64,000 nucleotides of DNA from contig NW_014577550.1 in assembly GCF_000485595.1 (NCBI RefSeq), positions 163,795 through 227,794 of the forward strand. The letters run 5' to 3'. A program made the translations under genes and the position numbers. Source of the stretch: Priapulus caudatus. Taxonomy: Eukaryota; Priapulida; Priapulimorpha; Priapulimorphida; Priapulidae. This document shows, piece after piece, positions 36,701 through 50,000 of this stretch. How positions within the stretch are numbered: position 1 is the first letter of the stretch; each line of letters opens with the position of its first letter. The notes under the pieces were generated by a model. That model was not told where the DNA came from. It was given only the letters and a program-made list of their open reading frames with translations, and did no database searches.

Positions 36701-39700
36701 TGCATTACATAACGTACTTGTTTGCATTCTTTGTTATGTATTAGTGATGGCAGTGTAATGATGTAGTAAGAAATGTTTTTACTGTGAGTAAATGTGTTGT
36801 ACATATCAACCGCCTTGCAAACGCAGCTGGTACGAATTTATACATTTAACCTTCTTCCAAGTATTAAGAAGCTTTTAACTATAACGTTGTAGCCCTACAC
36901 ATCCACACCGGTATATAGGTTCAGTTAGCAAAAGAATTATATTTTTTTGTCAACAGTAAACAAATTGGTGCTCAACCATTCTATTGAGGGTCAAAAGGTC
37001 ACCAGACAGGTACTCATTGCACACCAGTGGAAAATCCATGTCATGGTTCTTTTAAAGTAACCATTGCGAGAGTTTTCCAGTGTTTTCACCACTTTCATGA
37101 CACCTACCGTTATTGCTTGAGTAACAGCAATTGTCTAGAGTAACAATAAAATGTCTTAGAACCTTTGTATTCACCGAAAACTGCCAGTTTCGAACTAATA
37201 GTTTTTGTAAACATTCGTTTTCTGTCATGTTGAACTAACAGGAAGTATGGATTAGCTTGTGGCGCCACCGCTTATCTGCCATAAGGCGCGTTCACACGGA
37301 CGTTTTTGGCCCGAGCCTAATTAGGCCTGTGCCAGATTTGGCTCGAGCCGAGCGTTCACACGGACGTTTTTGGCCCGAGCCTAATTAGGCCCGAGCCAGA
37401 TTTGGCTCGAACCGAGCGTTCACACGGACGTTTTTGGCCCGAGCCTAATTAGGCCCGAGCCAGATTTGGCCCCATCGAAAACGTCGGACCAGGCCCGAGC
37501 CAAATTTTAGCACCAGCTTTCGGCGAGCGGTAGAGGTAGAATCGGTTGCGCGGTAGATGCCGCGAGTGTTAAACGTGTACTTCGACGAAATAAAGTCCAA
37601 AACAGTATAAAAATTCGGAAAATTTGATCAGGATGCACGTTTTCAAGATTGATAATTAAACTCGGAACGTAAGTAAACACTCTAAATAGTAAACAACGCC
37701 ATCTCGCGACATACTGCCAAAGTATCTGTGAGATATTTGTGCAATAAAATTTATTTGAATTTGAATTTGACAGACAGTATTCACTTGCGTAGGTGTGAAC
37801 GCTCTGACTCAATTAGGCCCGAGCCAAATTTGGCTCCGATCCAAATCTAGCCCATTTGGCTCGAGCCAAACCATGCCCGTGTGAACGCGACTATAGACAC
37901 AGTACAGGCTTGCACTTGTTTTCAATTCATCACTGACACAAATACAAGTTTACCAATTCTGCCATTAGGCATTATCGGCATACGATAAAATTTATTGCTG
38001 TTACGATGTGGTCAAATCCATTTTTCTATGCTATAACTCCATAAAATCTTAGTATTTTTAATGTTGGTGTAATCAGTGATATTTCCGCTGTCAGATGAGA
38101 CTATATTCAGCTTTATTTAGTTTTTCTGAGCAAAAATCTCGCAATAACCGTTTTAATAGACCCATAAAAAGTTTCTCATTCTGTCCTTCAGGCCATGTCC
38201 TCGGAGAATGTCTAAACTCTGTCGTTTGATCTATTGTGCTTTGACCTGCGACCTCAAATTTTGCAGAGGTTATAGGTTTTCTCACCATGACGCTATATAC
38301 CCAATATCAAGAGCATAGGTTAAGCCGTTTATACTTGTGCCAGAATTCTGCATTTCCTTCTATTTAGTTCTATGTCTCAAGTCATGAAGGGACTATTCCC
38401 CCTTCTTTCCCCCTTTCTAACATTTGACCCTTGAACCCCGATTAGTCATCCCACTTGCGTTTCAAATCCTTCCCTATGACATGTCCCAAAGATCAACATC
38501 GTATGTCAAACCGTTTAGATTTGTACCCCTATTGTTATCGGGCAGACAGACACTCATGCCATTCTACAAGCTGCATATCTGACTTTGTCAGATGAGCTAA
38601 AAATAATAGACCAATTCCATTTGAATTATTGCAACCCTCATTACAGAAAATCGTAAAGGACCCTAGAAAGGATTTCAGGTAACGGCAATGTCCTCAGTCA
38701 ATTTTCATGATCGCCAGCTGATCGAGCTCTATTCAATTTTTATTAATTTATATATAGTATATAACCTAATGTGATAACAAATGGTACTCAATGATAATTT
38801 TAATATATATAATATAGTCACAGTGCTGAGTATGAGTGACCAATCTTTAGACTATAGTATTAACTTGATTTATCAATAATAACACTGCACAGCGTGAGGG
38901 GTTGTACGCTGCCATGTAGGTGTATGTCCCAGGTAACTCCGGCACGTACCTGGGTCTATTTTATATGGTGGGTAGGTAGGGAGTAGGCGTAAGGCGGCTC
39001 CTAGACTCGTTAGTGATGTAGGCGAGGTAGGCCGGCTAGTGATAGTACGCCAAGGGAACTTTCGGCAGTACCTGGGATCATAGACCCTGCTCCCGTTTGT
39101 GAACTTGGTCACGCGGTTGCCGGCAGGTTGTGTTTGCTTACAGTTTGCTTTCAATATAATTCTAGGTTTTCTAACAAATCTTTACTTTACTTTACTTAGA
39201 AGTAAAGATTTGTTAGAAAACTAGAATTTTATTTGAAAGCATAGGAACATATTTAGCTGATCTGACACTGGACAGATTATTGATTTCAGAACTGTATGAT
39301 ACTGTATATGCAGTATTGTATTGTATTATAATGTAGCACAGTAAAATGCAGTATTGCAGACACCAATCAATGACCAAGTCAAGTGTGACGAGTCACAGCC
39401 TGTGATAGAGACGTATAGGGATTGAAACGCGCCATGTGGCACCACTCAAAACCATTGTGCAGATGAGATGTAATAAACGAAGCCTTTCATATAATAATCC
39501 TTCATGTATGCATCGTTTACGATTTACTCATCAGATTCACTGCCACACTCGATCACGCATAATTTGCAACCAGGAGGCTGCCTATGTTGTTTTGCGAACA
39601 CTCTAGCTGACAAATACTGGAGTTTGTATTCTATTAATTTTAAATGATTTATTATATATATTTATTTTTAAATGTTTTTTCGATTTACGTAAAAGTATCG

Positions 39701-42700
39701 CTACGTAAATAGTATAATTATATTTTCATATATGATGATGCGGCCAATGAAAGTGCGGCTGTGAGTTGATGGGCGCAGACATGTGAATTCCGGACGCATG
39801 ATACACAGATGTCTGGTAACGTAACGGCATAGGTTGGTGCAAATCACAGAAGCCGGCTACTCTCTCTGTAAACGACGAATTCTGAAAGAACTGTCACACA
39901 TATAATTGAATCCAGCAAATGGTAAGTCCTGTCACTCGTTTAAAACGAACCGGTTGTCTAAATTCTAGAGTCGACGGTAAAAAAGCCAATAACAAACGCG
40001 TTGCATTTTGTCGTGAAGCGTGTCCTGTCGCAGATGGGTCGTTTCGTATCAGTACTACAGTCAGATATGTACCGAGTTGATTTTAGGTTGTTTAGTATTA
40101 TTTTATATTTTTATATGAGGTATATTTAGATTTAGGGTAGTGTTAGGGTTAGGGTAACTTCTGTAGTACAACTTGTCTGTTTTGTGTATACGATATATGT
40201 ACTCGGGTACATGCTCTGGGCCCAGTCCTATTTGACACGCTCCAAGGTTTAAAAACCCTACCTTAACCTGTACTGTAGTACCTGACGCGACTACGACCCT
40301 TGAGCGGTCCCTGTCGGTGATACTGATAGGGTCTATGTCCCCAGGGTACTATCGGAGGGGTACGGGCCTGGGTAGGTTTGATATAATCGCCCAAAGTACC
40401 TCGGGGTACTATACGCGCTGGCGTACGGCTGCATTGTCCCAGCGCGTACTGATTTCACCAACTGATCATGAAATATATATATATCTGACACACATATATT
40501 ACAACCCTAAACAAATATAACATTGGTTTTGCATAAAAATGATAATTTTAGTGAAGTGACAAGTTTGACACTTTTGAACGCTTCTTCCCCTATGATTAGC
40601 CCGACCAGGCTGTGCGACAGATTGTTATACAGGCCTGACACCCTTCCATACAAAAAACGCTATCAGCTCTGCAGATCTAGATGCTAACTCCTGTATATCT
40701 CAAATAAACTATTCCATTACCGTGCCTTTGACTTGCGCTTGTTAAAATACTATGAAGCGTTAACTCACAGTTGTCGCTGGCTTCTAAACGTAGAATGTAT
40801 CTCTTAATTTCAAGTATAATATCAATTCTCACAGCATATCAACTTTCAAATCAGCTTAGCCCGCCATGTTTAGCAAGCATACGGAAAAACCGAAACGGAA
40901 AATGACTCGCTAGAAATCTACACGAATAGTACGATGGCTCTCACGGCAATTACCTCCACGCAAAGCAGTGAAACTGATGTTCACAAAATGTCTGGGCATT
41001 TTGTAAACCTTAGATGACTGTTCTGCGATGTTTGGGGTGCGCTTTACCTGAGGACGCAGATTGTTTAATTTTGCTTGTTCGATCGCTTGCGGATTTTAGT
41101 CACAGTCGGCATGATACAAACATGGCGGGGATTCATAAATGTTGTTGCATTCGTCTCAAAAAGTTGCTCGTAACCCGTAAGTATCACGCATCGTAGCGAA
41201 CTGATGTTACAGAAGTGAACGTTTACTGATTCATTTGGTATATCACCATGTGTGGTTGTTCTTTGGCGCTACTTGCCACGTCACAGCCGCCTCCTTCGAC
41301 GTGCCGTGATTCTAACAACACCGCAAGATATTGCGCCAGTCACGTGCATATTGATTTTTTAAATATTTGATGTCATATCAAAACCATGTTTAAGCTGGCT
41401 ATTGCCATGGGTCGTCGGTCCGTCGTACGTCCTCCTTTTCCGTCAACATTTGCTACGGTCAACGATAACATCAGGAACCGTGACGCCACATGTTTGAAAT
41501 GGTATAGTTGTTCCTGCTATGCTCCCATTAATTGAACGTCCTATTTGGCGAGGCAGCCCAGTCAACGTACTTTTGAAGCCACGGATTTTTTGGCAAAAAT
41601 GTTTTATGCATTAGTCAGTTCCAGCTTCACTGGAGTTTGCTCATTTTTGGTATTGTGAATGATAAGGGCTAGGGTTATTGTATTTTAAAAACTTTATGGC
41701 AAATTAGTAGGTTTTGGCAATTATATAGCATATTAATATCAGACACAGCAGATAACAAACAGTCTGTGGTGTCACACTCGTCTGGTCGTTTTACAAGATT
41801 TTCATTGACAATATCTTGTAATGCAAAATGGTATTTTCTCTCCCACCGCTGCCGATAAAACGTCCTATATTAGAGTTAAAGTTTTACAAAAACATGTCGA
41901 ACGCAGCATAACCTAATTTATTTCGAACGCCATCGCTAATGAAAATCAAAGCGGTAAGCGCCATCTACCGTCACAAATTGTGATTTAATATTTGGTTTAT
42001 ACAATATTAATGCGATATACAGATGGACAACCGTCGTGCTAGCAACCGGCCTAGAAAACCATACGAAGTAAACACCTTCCATCATATAGCAGCCAATTAA
42101 CCCTATTGACAAAAGTTGTGTTATGGGCAGGGAAACACCGATTGTCAGCGTGGTAATATGCAGCTAGTGGAATAAGCGTATCTTCAATGTTACACGTACA
42201 CATCGGGAGCTTCGCTTTTAGGCAGTGCTATAATTGAATATTGATAAATAACGTTAAATGGCGATCATTTAAGTGTAACGCGATCGCTCGCGCCACATCT
42301 CAGACTTCACATCTCAAACATTTTTTATCACAATAAAAACATTACACTACTTAATTATCAAGAGTGAATATATGGGAGTTCTCGCATATATACTTTTCGT
42401 TTCTATAAGTACGTCGATGGTGCTCAATGTAAAAACTGACTTCTTCTCACTCTCATATTGTGTCCTTTTGTGGTGAGCTACAGTGTATTGAACACTTTCA
42501 TTAACTAAATAGGAAAAAAAGGTTGTTTATTGAGGATAGATAATTAATTTATGCACATTATATTTAATAGAAATGATTTAAAATGTATAAAATTAATCAA
42601 TAATTATTTGAAGTTGGAGAGAATTGTGTTTACTAACCGTTCTGCCCGCTGTAGTGAATTAAAAAAATTTCAACAATTAGAACCCAGAAAGTTAATAATT

Positions 42701-45700
42701 GTTATATTAGTATACCAACAATTCGTACTGTTAATGTACGTGACTAGTTTCGGTGTCGTTTATGCAGTGTGTATCTTCTCTGTGCGTGTTTGCATTTAAC
42801 TGTTTTCAAGTAGAAAAGTGGTTTACATAGGCTGCTAGCGCAGTTGTAAATTAGACTCGTGAATTGTCAGCTGTGACTAAATCATGACAAAGCTGCTGCT
42901 GCTGGCAGCTATACCCTAGTTGCCATATTGCCCTAATATGGTCACTCAAAGTCAATTTGGGTTGTTATCAATGACACGCCCATAGGATGTATCTGCTAAT
43001 ATATATAGTCTTGTCTCTGGTGTACCTAAGCAGAAGCAGGACAATGCCTAATCCGTTTTATTAGAGCAATGCAAAAATAATTGCTAACCATTGACCAACT
43101 AAATTTTTAGACCTAGTAATTATCATCAGAAGATGTATTCTTAGGCTATCGCACTTGTGAATGTGTATGTGTAAGTACAGGAAGTGACATCCTAGTTATT
43201 GACAGAAGAGCTGCTTATGAATAATAGTGCGCCGGTGTCACTGTAGTGTTATCGGTTATTCCTTATAAATATGTATGCTTCTCTCCTCTAGGGCTGGTGG
43301 CCAATTGCAGAGAAGTTGGGTCTATCACTGATGGCACCACAAAAGAAGAATAACATCTTGTTGCTAGGCAACCATCTGCTGGAAGAAGCAGTCTTCATAA
43401 ACTGGTAGAGATATAATTATTGCCGCCTGCTTTATATCGAGTTGATAGAAGACCTGTGTACCTACGCTCGAGATATAGCACGACGCAAATCCTACCTCAT
43501 TAAATAAATTACCTGCTTAATGAGGCCACTCGCCTAGGAAGATTTTTTATTGCGTCGTCATCTTTAACGCAGTTGTTGAGATGGGTCGACTGGGAAAAAA
43601 TGTAAATATACCGTTTTCCTCGATTGGTTATAAGTCTTCCTGACGGACCGTTTTTTAAGTTTGGAGCCAAGATTTGTGGCACCAAAGTTATGTTTTAGCC
43701 ACCATTTGTGAATTCGAAATGAAATGACATTGCAAATTAATGGAACGGCAGCAGTAGTCCCATGTGTGCTGATGTAGTTGAGGAGCAAAACCATCTAAAG
43801 ATTGCCTACCCATATTAAATGCCTCGGATCCACACTTGGCAATACAGTGTTGAGGTACGGCTCAACAAACCTAAGCCTATCCCTAACCCTGACCCTAACT
43901 TACTTATTTTTCTAAACGTAACCCAAGCTCAATCAGGATAATGAATCATATCAAAAGTAGTTCGACTATCATTATGATTAATTGGCCTACTGTTTGATTG
44001 ACCTACTAGTTATTTGACTGTCATTGATTGGTTTGACCAGCATTCTCCAGGGCTCTAGCAAATTGCTTTACATCATTACTAGCTAGGGGATGTGGGATCA
44101 CTGTCCGCATGGTCTCTGACATTGTTATTTCCATCTCAAATCTACACACTAATAGACGTTTAGAAATTTTCCAGGCCTGGATACATATATAATAATATAT
44201 AATATAATATATATATATGCTAGCTTCGTTATCACTGCAAGGCTAGATATGGCCAGATAGTACCCCTGTCTTCAATGTGTCGTGATCTCGTATCAGTTCA
44301 ACTTTACATTTACCCGTGCTTATTTGCTCTTTACTGCTTCTAGAACAATCCTTCCAGCCACGTAGGTGTGCACTGCAAGTTCGTGTATTTGCGTTGTGGC
44401 TTTTCTTCGGCGTTTGTTCTTTCGATTTCATCCTGCGCTCGGTCGTACATCGGTTATATACTCAGACTGCTCCGCGTCTCATAATTGCCCCGCCCCAGAG
44501 CACAGCTTTAGCTAACTGCCACCAGAGCTGCGTAGATGCAGGGAGGGAGTTATTGTGTGGATGAGCTATAGCTGACACGTGCTCGGTCAACGCCGAGAGG
44601 CGATGGGGAGTTGCTGGCGCGCAGCACATCAGCAAGACTCTGCTCTTGTGAATTCGTTCACGATTACGTCACCCGAGCTTCGCCTCTGCAATGAGTTAAT
44701 CGTGCTAGCTGGACTTATGTGTCAGGGCTGCTGGCAACGCTGGCGCGGTTGTTTTGCTTAGGTGGCAACAAGTGCAGCTGCGTGCTGTGATGATGATGTT
44801 GATGTGATGAGTGATGATGAGTTGGTACTGCTCTGTCTCCCCCGCACACCATCATGCAACATCACCGCACAAGCCGCTGCTCGTAGCCTGCTAGAGTTAG
44901 CACACACTGCTGACGACAAATGGTTGCAGAGTTGCCAGATGGCTGTCCCCGTGTGGGGGGTACCGGTGCAAGGGCCTGTTAGGGCGGCGTACTCCAACCT
45001 ATCTACCGGCACAGTGTGGCGCATGGGTGGGCGGGCGTTTGGATGATGCTTTGCGTGTTCTGGCGTATGCAGTGATGTTAGTTACTTACATATATAATGC
45101 AACATCAGTAAGTATATGAGAGAACTTAATTAAACAGCATTGAAATTAAGAAGCCTGTGTGTGTGAGAAATGTGATGAAATATGATTCTTTTGATTTATA
45201 ATGATTATTGAAAGTGTACAGTGATAAACATATGGATGACATATATATAGTAGACAAAATACATTACTAATAATATTTAAATCATCATTTTTTTTACTAG
45301 TTTAATGCAGCAGTCCGTGCTCAAAAGGTTAGCAGCCCTGGGACTAGGGGTCAGGTTGTTTATTTCGCTCGTTAATGCACTGGAAATATTTGGATTTTGC
45401 AAATCTGTAAGCGTAGGCGCATTGATAGGAGCAGTATGAAGCTCTCCAGTGTGAAGCGCGCTTTTTGCTTGCATGGCACAGACTTAATTGTAAGCATTGC
45501 CACAACACACTGTTACGAGCTGGTGCTAATTCATTCATATTCAGATGCGACAGCTTCAATCACTATGTGATGTCTAACATTATCACTGTGTTGTTTATGT
45601 GATAGATCATACTGGGTGCAAAGCTGTGCGTAGCGCTAACTACTGGTACTGTGGCTGGTGTCATCATGGCTACCAAAATACTATTGTGGATTTTTCGTGT

Positions 45701-47013
45701 AGAGTTATAGTGTATAGGCAGTACCCCCTAAATGTACAGGAAGGTATCATTGTTTGGTACTCTGAACGAGCTTATGTTTGCTTATGTTGTTAAATCAGCT
45801 GCTTGGTATCAGTAGTAGATGGAGATTGGAGATAGAATGGAGATTTCTCTATTCATGTGCTACTGATATCGTCCGTTACAAATCAAATGCGGACTGATCT
45901 TAAATGTCTGAATTACATATGGGCGCTACAGCTGTGCATGCTTGTAGCTTTGCATTTATTACGCAGGAGTGAATAATAGAGATCTCTATTAATCACTTCT
46001 GATATTACCGACTAAATGCTTGTGAAATGTTGTGAGTTTTGAGACTTTGTTGACTTCTAACATTGGCCTCGTTTCAACATACGGTAGGTCTCATTGTTTA
46101 TTTATGTATTAAATATGACTACAAATCTAATTTAATCTTATTTGAAGCCATTCAGCTAGTAATTATGGCAGTAATGCCAACAGATATTCGAACTGCTTGA
46201 GCGTTGTACGGCAAGGACATGATAATAATATACGAACTGGCCAAAGTTTACATTTGAAGTAGTGAAACAACTTTATTGTAGCTCGTATACCATTAATATC
46301 ATGAGTCAACAAATTTGTTTTATGATGATGATGAAATAGATACTGGCTCTCGTTATTAAATACACCGAGGGCCATAATCTACCGCAGCGCGTTTATTTCT
46401 GATGCTATCTATCATATACGCATGTGGTCCGCGTGTTGTAGTGATTGACCGTGGCATGCGAAGTGCTCTGTTGTTGGAGTCACCGGGAGCCATGCAGCAG
46501 CTACTGGTGTAATCGCGCGTAGGTAACTAGTAGCTTGTTGCTACTGGCGTAGCGACGGCGTAAGCTGTGTGCTGCTGGTGCTGCTGCTGCTGCTGATGAT
46601 GATGATGTTCTGCGGTTTGTGGTGGTGGTGATGATGTTGCTGCTGGTGCTAGTGGTGCTGGTGTTGCTGCTGCTGCTACTGCTGCTGCCGCGGCTACTGT
46701 GGGGTGGTGTTGCTGCTGCTGTTGGTGGGGGGTGGCAGTGGCGGTGCTGCTGCTGCTACTGCTGCTGCCGCGGCTACTGGTGGCGGTGGTGTTGCTGCTT
46801 TCAGGAGCACATTGTTGTGGTGATCGACAGCCACTCGGTGGTGTCGACCGATTAATAGGTGATCGTGAAGTCACGGCCCATCTTGCTAAGCACCCATGCA
46901 CGCACGCACACGCACATCGCACACATGCACACACCGCACGCATGCACACATGCGAGCATACACCCATATCCGCATGCAATACGCATGTATGTACATACCC
47001 CCCACACACGCAT

Positions 47014-47055
<42 letters not shown>

Positions 47056-50000
47056 TATCCCTTCCCTAATCACCAACCATCCTCGGCCTAGTCAGCGGTG
47101 GTGGTGACTGCTGTTTTGATGTGCCTTTCGGGTTGTGTAAGAAGATTGCGGGCAGTCCAACAGGAAGTGATTGGGACACAGAATTCTGATGCAGTGGTGG
47201 CATGGTCAGTGGGTGCAAGTTTATCAAGTGCGCACGTGCGTGTGTGTGCGCGCGCGTTCCTGCAAGCATTTGCGCTCGCGCGCGCGTGTTTGTGTGTGCG
47301 TGGCACTGCGTGCGCGTGTGTAAAGTGTAGATTTGAGTAGCAGTTATTGTTTTTGAAATTAATGGCTGCCTCTCGACGTGCGGCAGGCTCAAAAATATTC
47401 AGTGGCGATAGCGTAATGTCCCAATACCCACATATATACGCACACCCACGCCCGTACGCACAGTAAATGTTCACAGCGGCCTATTCAGCTTGAACAGATG
47501 GCAGTGTTACTGTGTTAGCAGGCTGTTGCAAGTCCCTCTCTCACACATGTGGCCCGAGGAAGCTGATACTCTACAGGTGGTGGTATGTCGTTGGTGATGC
47601 TGCTAGACTGCTAGTTCACACGGTAGTGGAAGGCAGCTCGCAAGCGAGCCAACCACCAACCAACCCCGCCCGCCTGGCTTGCTGGTTGGTTGACTCGCTG
47701 GCTGGCAGCCTGCCTGCCTGGGTGGCTGGGTGGCTGGCTGGCTGTACACACACTATTCTAGCTGTCTCGCTGCTTCATTTGTCGTGTCACTGCCGTCGTA
47801 AGAGGTTCCTGTCTGTCAGCAAGTATCTCCAACAACGAGGGGTGAGTGTGCCGTCTGTGACAGTGTCGTCTGTACCTGCTGTCTGTACCTCCGTCTGTCG
47901 TCTATACCTGCTGTCTGTACCTCCGTCTGTCGTCTATACCTGCTGTCTGTACCTCCGTATCTGCCGTCTATACCTGCTGTTTGTACTTCCGATTTGTCGT
48001 CTATACCTGCTGTCTGTACTTTTTCCGTCTAGTCGTCTATACCTGCTGTCTGTACCTCCGATCTGTCGTCTATTCTCTGCCTGTTTGTACTCCGGTCTGT
48101 CGTCTATACCTGCTGTCTGTACCTCCGTCCTGTCTGTCTATACTGCTGTCTGTACCTCCGTCTGTCGTCTATACCTGCTGTCTATACCTCCGTCTGCCGT
48201 CTATACCTGCTGTCGCTGTACCTCCGTCTGTCGTCTTACCTGCTGTTTGTACCTCCGTCTGTCGTCTATACCTGCGTTTGTACCTCCGTCTCTGTCGTCT
48301 ACTGTACCTGCTGTCTGTACTCCGTCTGTCGTCTATACCTGCTGTCTGTACCTCCGTCTGTCGTCTATACCTGCTGTCTGTACCTCCGTTGTCGTCTATA
48401 CCTGCTGTTTGTACCTCCGTCTGCCGTCTATACTGTACCTCCGTCTGTCGTCTATACCTGCTGTCTGTACCTCGTCTGCCGGTCTATACCTGCTGTTTGT
48501 ACCTCCGTCTTTCGTCTATACCGCTGTTTTTGTACCTCCGTCTGTCGTCTATACCTGTACCTTCGTCTGTCGTCTATAACCTGTACCTCCGTCTGTCGTC
48601 TATACCTGCTGTACTGTACCTCGCTCTCGTCGTATAACCTGCTGTCTGTACCTCCGTCTGTCGTCTATACCTGCTGTCTGTACCTCCGTCTGTCGTCTAT
48701 ACCTGCTGTCTGTACCTCCGTCTGCCGTCTGTACCTCCGTCTGCCGTCTATACCCGATCAGATGCTTAGTAGCTAGGTGGGTGTGTCGAGGGGTATATCG
48801 CCCTGTACCACTGTGTGCTGCTGCTTGCTAGCTATAGCGTGGGTGATTGAGCGTGAGGGTATGTCCCCTGTACCACTGTGTGCTGCTGCTTGCTAGCTAT
48901 AGGTGGGTGACTGAGCGTGTGGGGTATGTCCCCTGTACCACTGTGTGCTGCTGCTTGCTAGCTATAGGTGAGGTGACTGAGGCGTGTGGGGTATCTCCCC
49001 TGTATCACTGTGTGCTGCCTGCGTTGCTAGCTTGGGGGTTGACTGAGCGTGTGGGGTATGTCCCCTGTACCACTGTGTGCTGCTGCTTGCCTAGCTATAG
49101 GTGGGTGATTGAGGCGTGAGGGGTATGTCCCTGACCACTGTGTGCTGCTGCTTGCTAGCTATAGTGAGGTGACTGAGCGTGATGGGGTAATGTCCCCTGT
49201 ACCACTGTGTGCTCTGCTTGCTAGCTATAGGTGGGTGACTGAGCGTGTGGGGTATGTCCCCTGTACCACTGTGGTGCTGCTGTTGCTAGCTATAGGTGTG
49301 ACTAGCGTGTGGGGTATGTCCCATGTACTGCTGTGACGCTGTTTTCTAGGCGGGTGACTAGAAGCATGCACGCATACGAATTAATACGTTGTTGTGTTTC
49401 GGCATGTAACACCTCCTTCCCCACACGCATATGAATATAGCAACTCTCCCTCCCCCCTTCCGCTACGCCAGAATCTTTTATCCTACCACTCCCAGGCAAC
49501 CTCTGCCTCACTCACACACCATTTACCAACCCTCTCTCCTTCCATGCAACATGCTAGCAACCCTCTCTCCTGCCCATGCAACATCTAGCAACCTCTCTCC
49601 TCCCATGCAACACTAGCAACCCTCTCTCCTTCCATGCAACATCTAACAACCCTCTCTCCTTCCATGCAACATCTAGCAACCCTCTCTCCTCCCATGCAAC
49701 ATCTAGCAACCCTCTCTCCTCCAATGCAACATCTAGCAACTCTCTTCCTCACCATGCAACATCTAGCAACCCTCCTTCCTCCATGCAACATCTACAACCT
49801 CTCCTCCTTCTCATGCAACCTCTAGCAACCCTCTCTCCTCCCGCATGCAACATCTAGCAACCCTCTCTTCCTCCCATGCAACATCTAGCAACCTCTCTCC
49901 TCCCATGCAACATCTAGCAACCTCTCTCCTCGCATGATGCAATCTAGCAACCCTCTCTCCTCCCATGCAACATCTGAGCAACCCTCTCTCCTTCCATGCT

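Larger units (their letters stand above)
36304..46594 (+). repeat. Large tandem duplication, unit B (about 10.3 kb)
   Basis: Second copy of 25491-36186, lying wholly within intron 2 of the GTPase gene if exon 2 of unit A is the one used. Relative to unit A it has frequent single-base insertions and deletions in exons, introns and satellite alike. Near 40220-40270 it holds an extra stretch resembling the copy-0 sequence around 19080-19130 that unit A lacks. No intact coding exon is recognised inside it. Confidence 0.9.

Noticed and set aside
47512-48579. 355-codon open frame on the plus strand
   Set aside because: Mostly translation of the 32-bp minisatellite (Val-Tyr-Thr-Cys repeats); the unit lacks stops in this frame.
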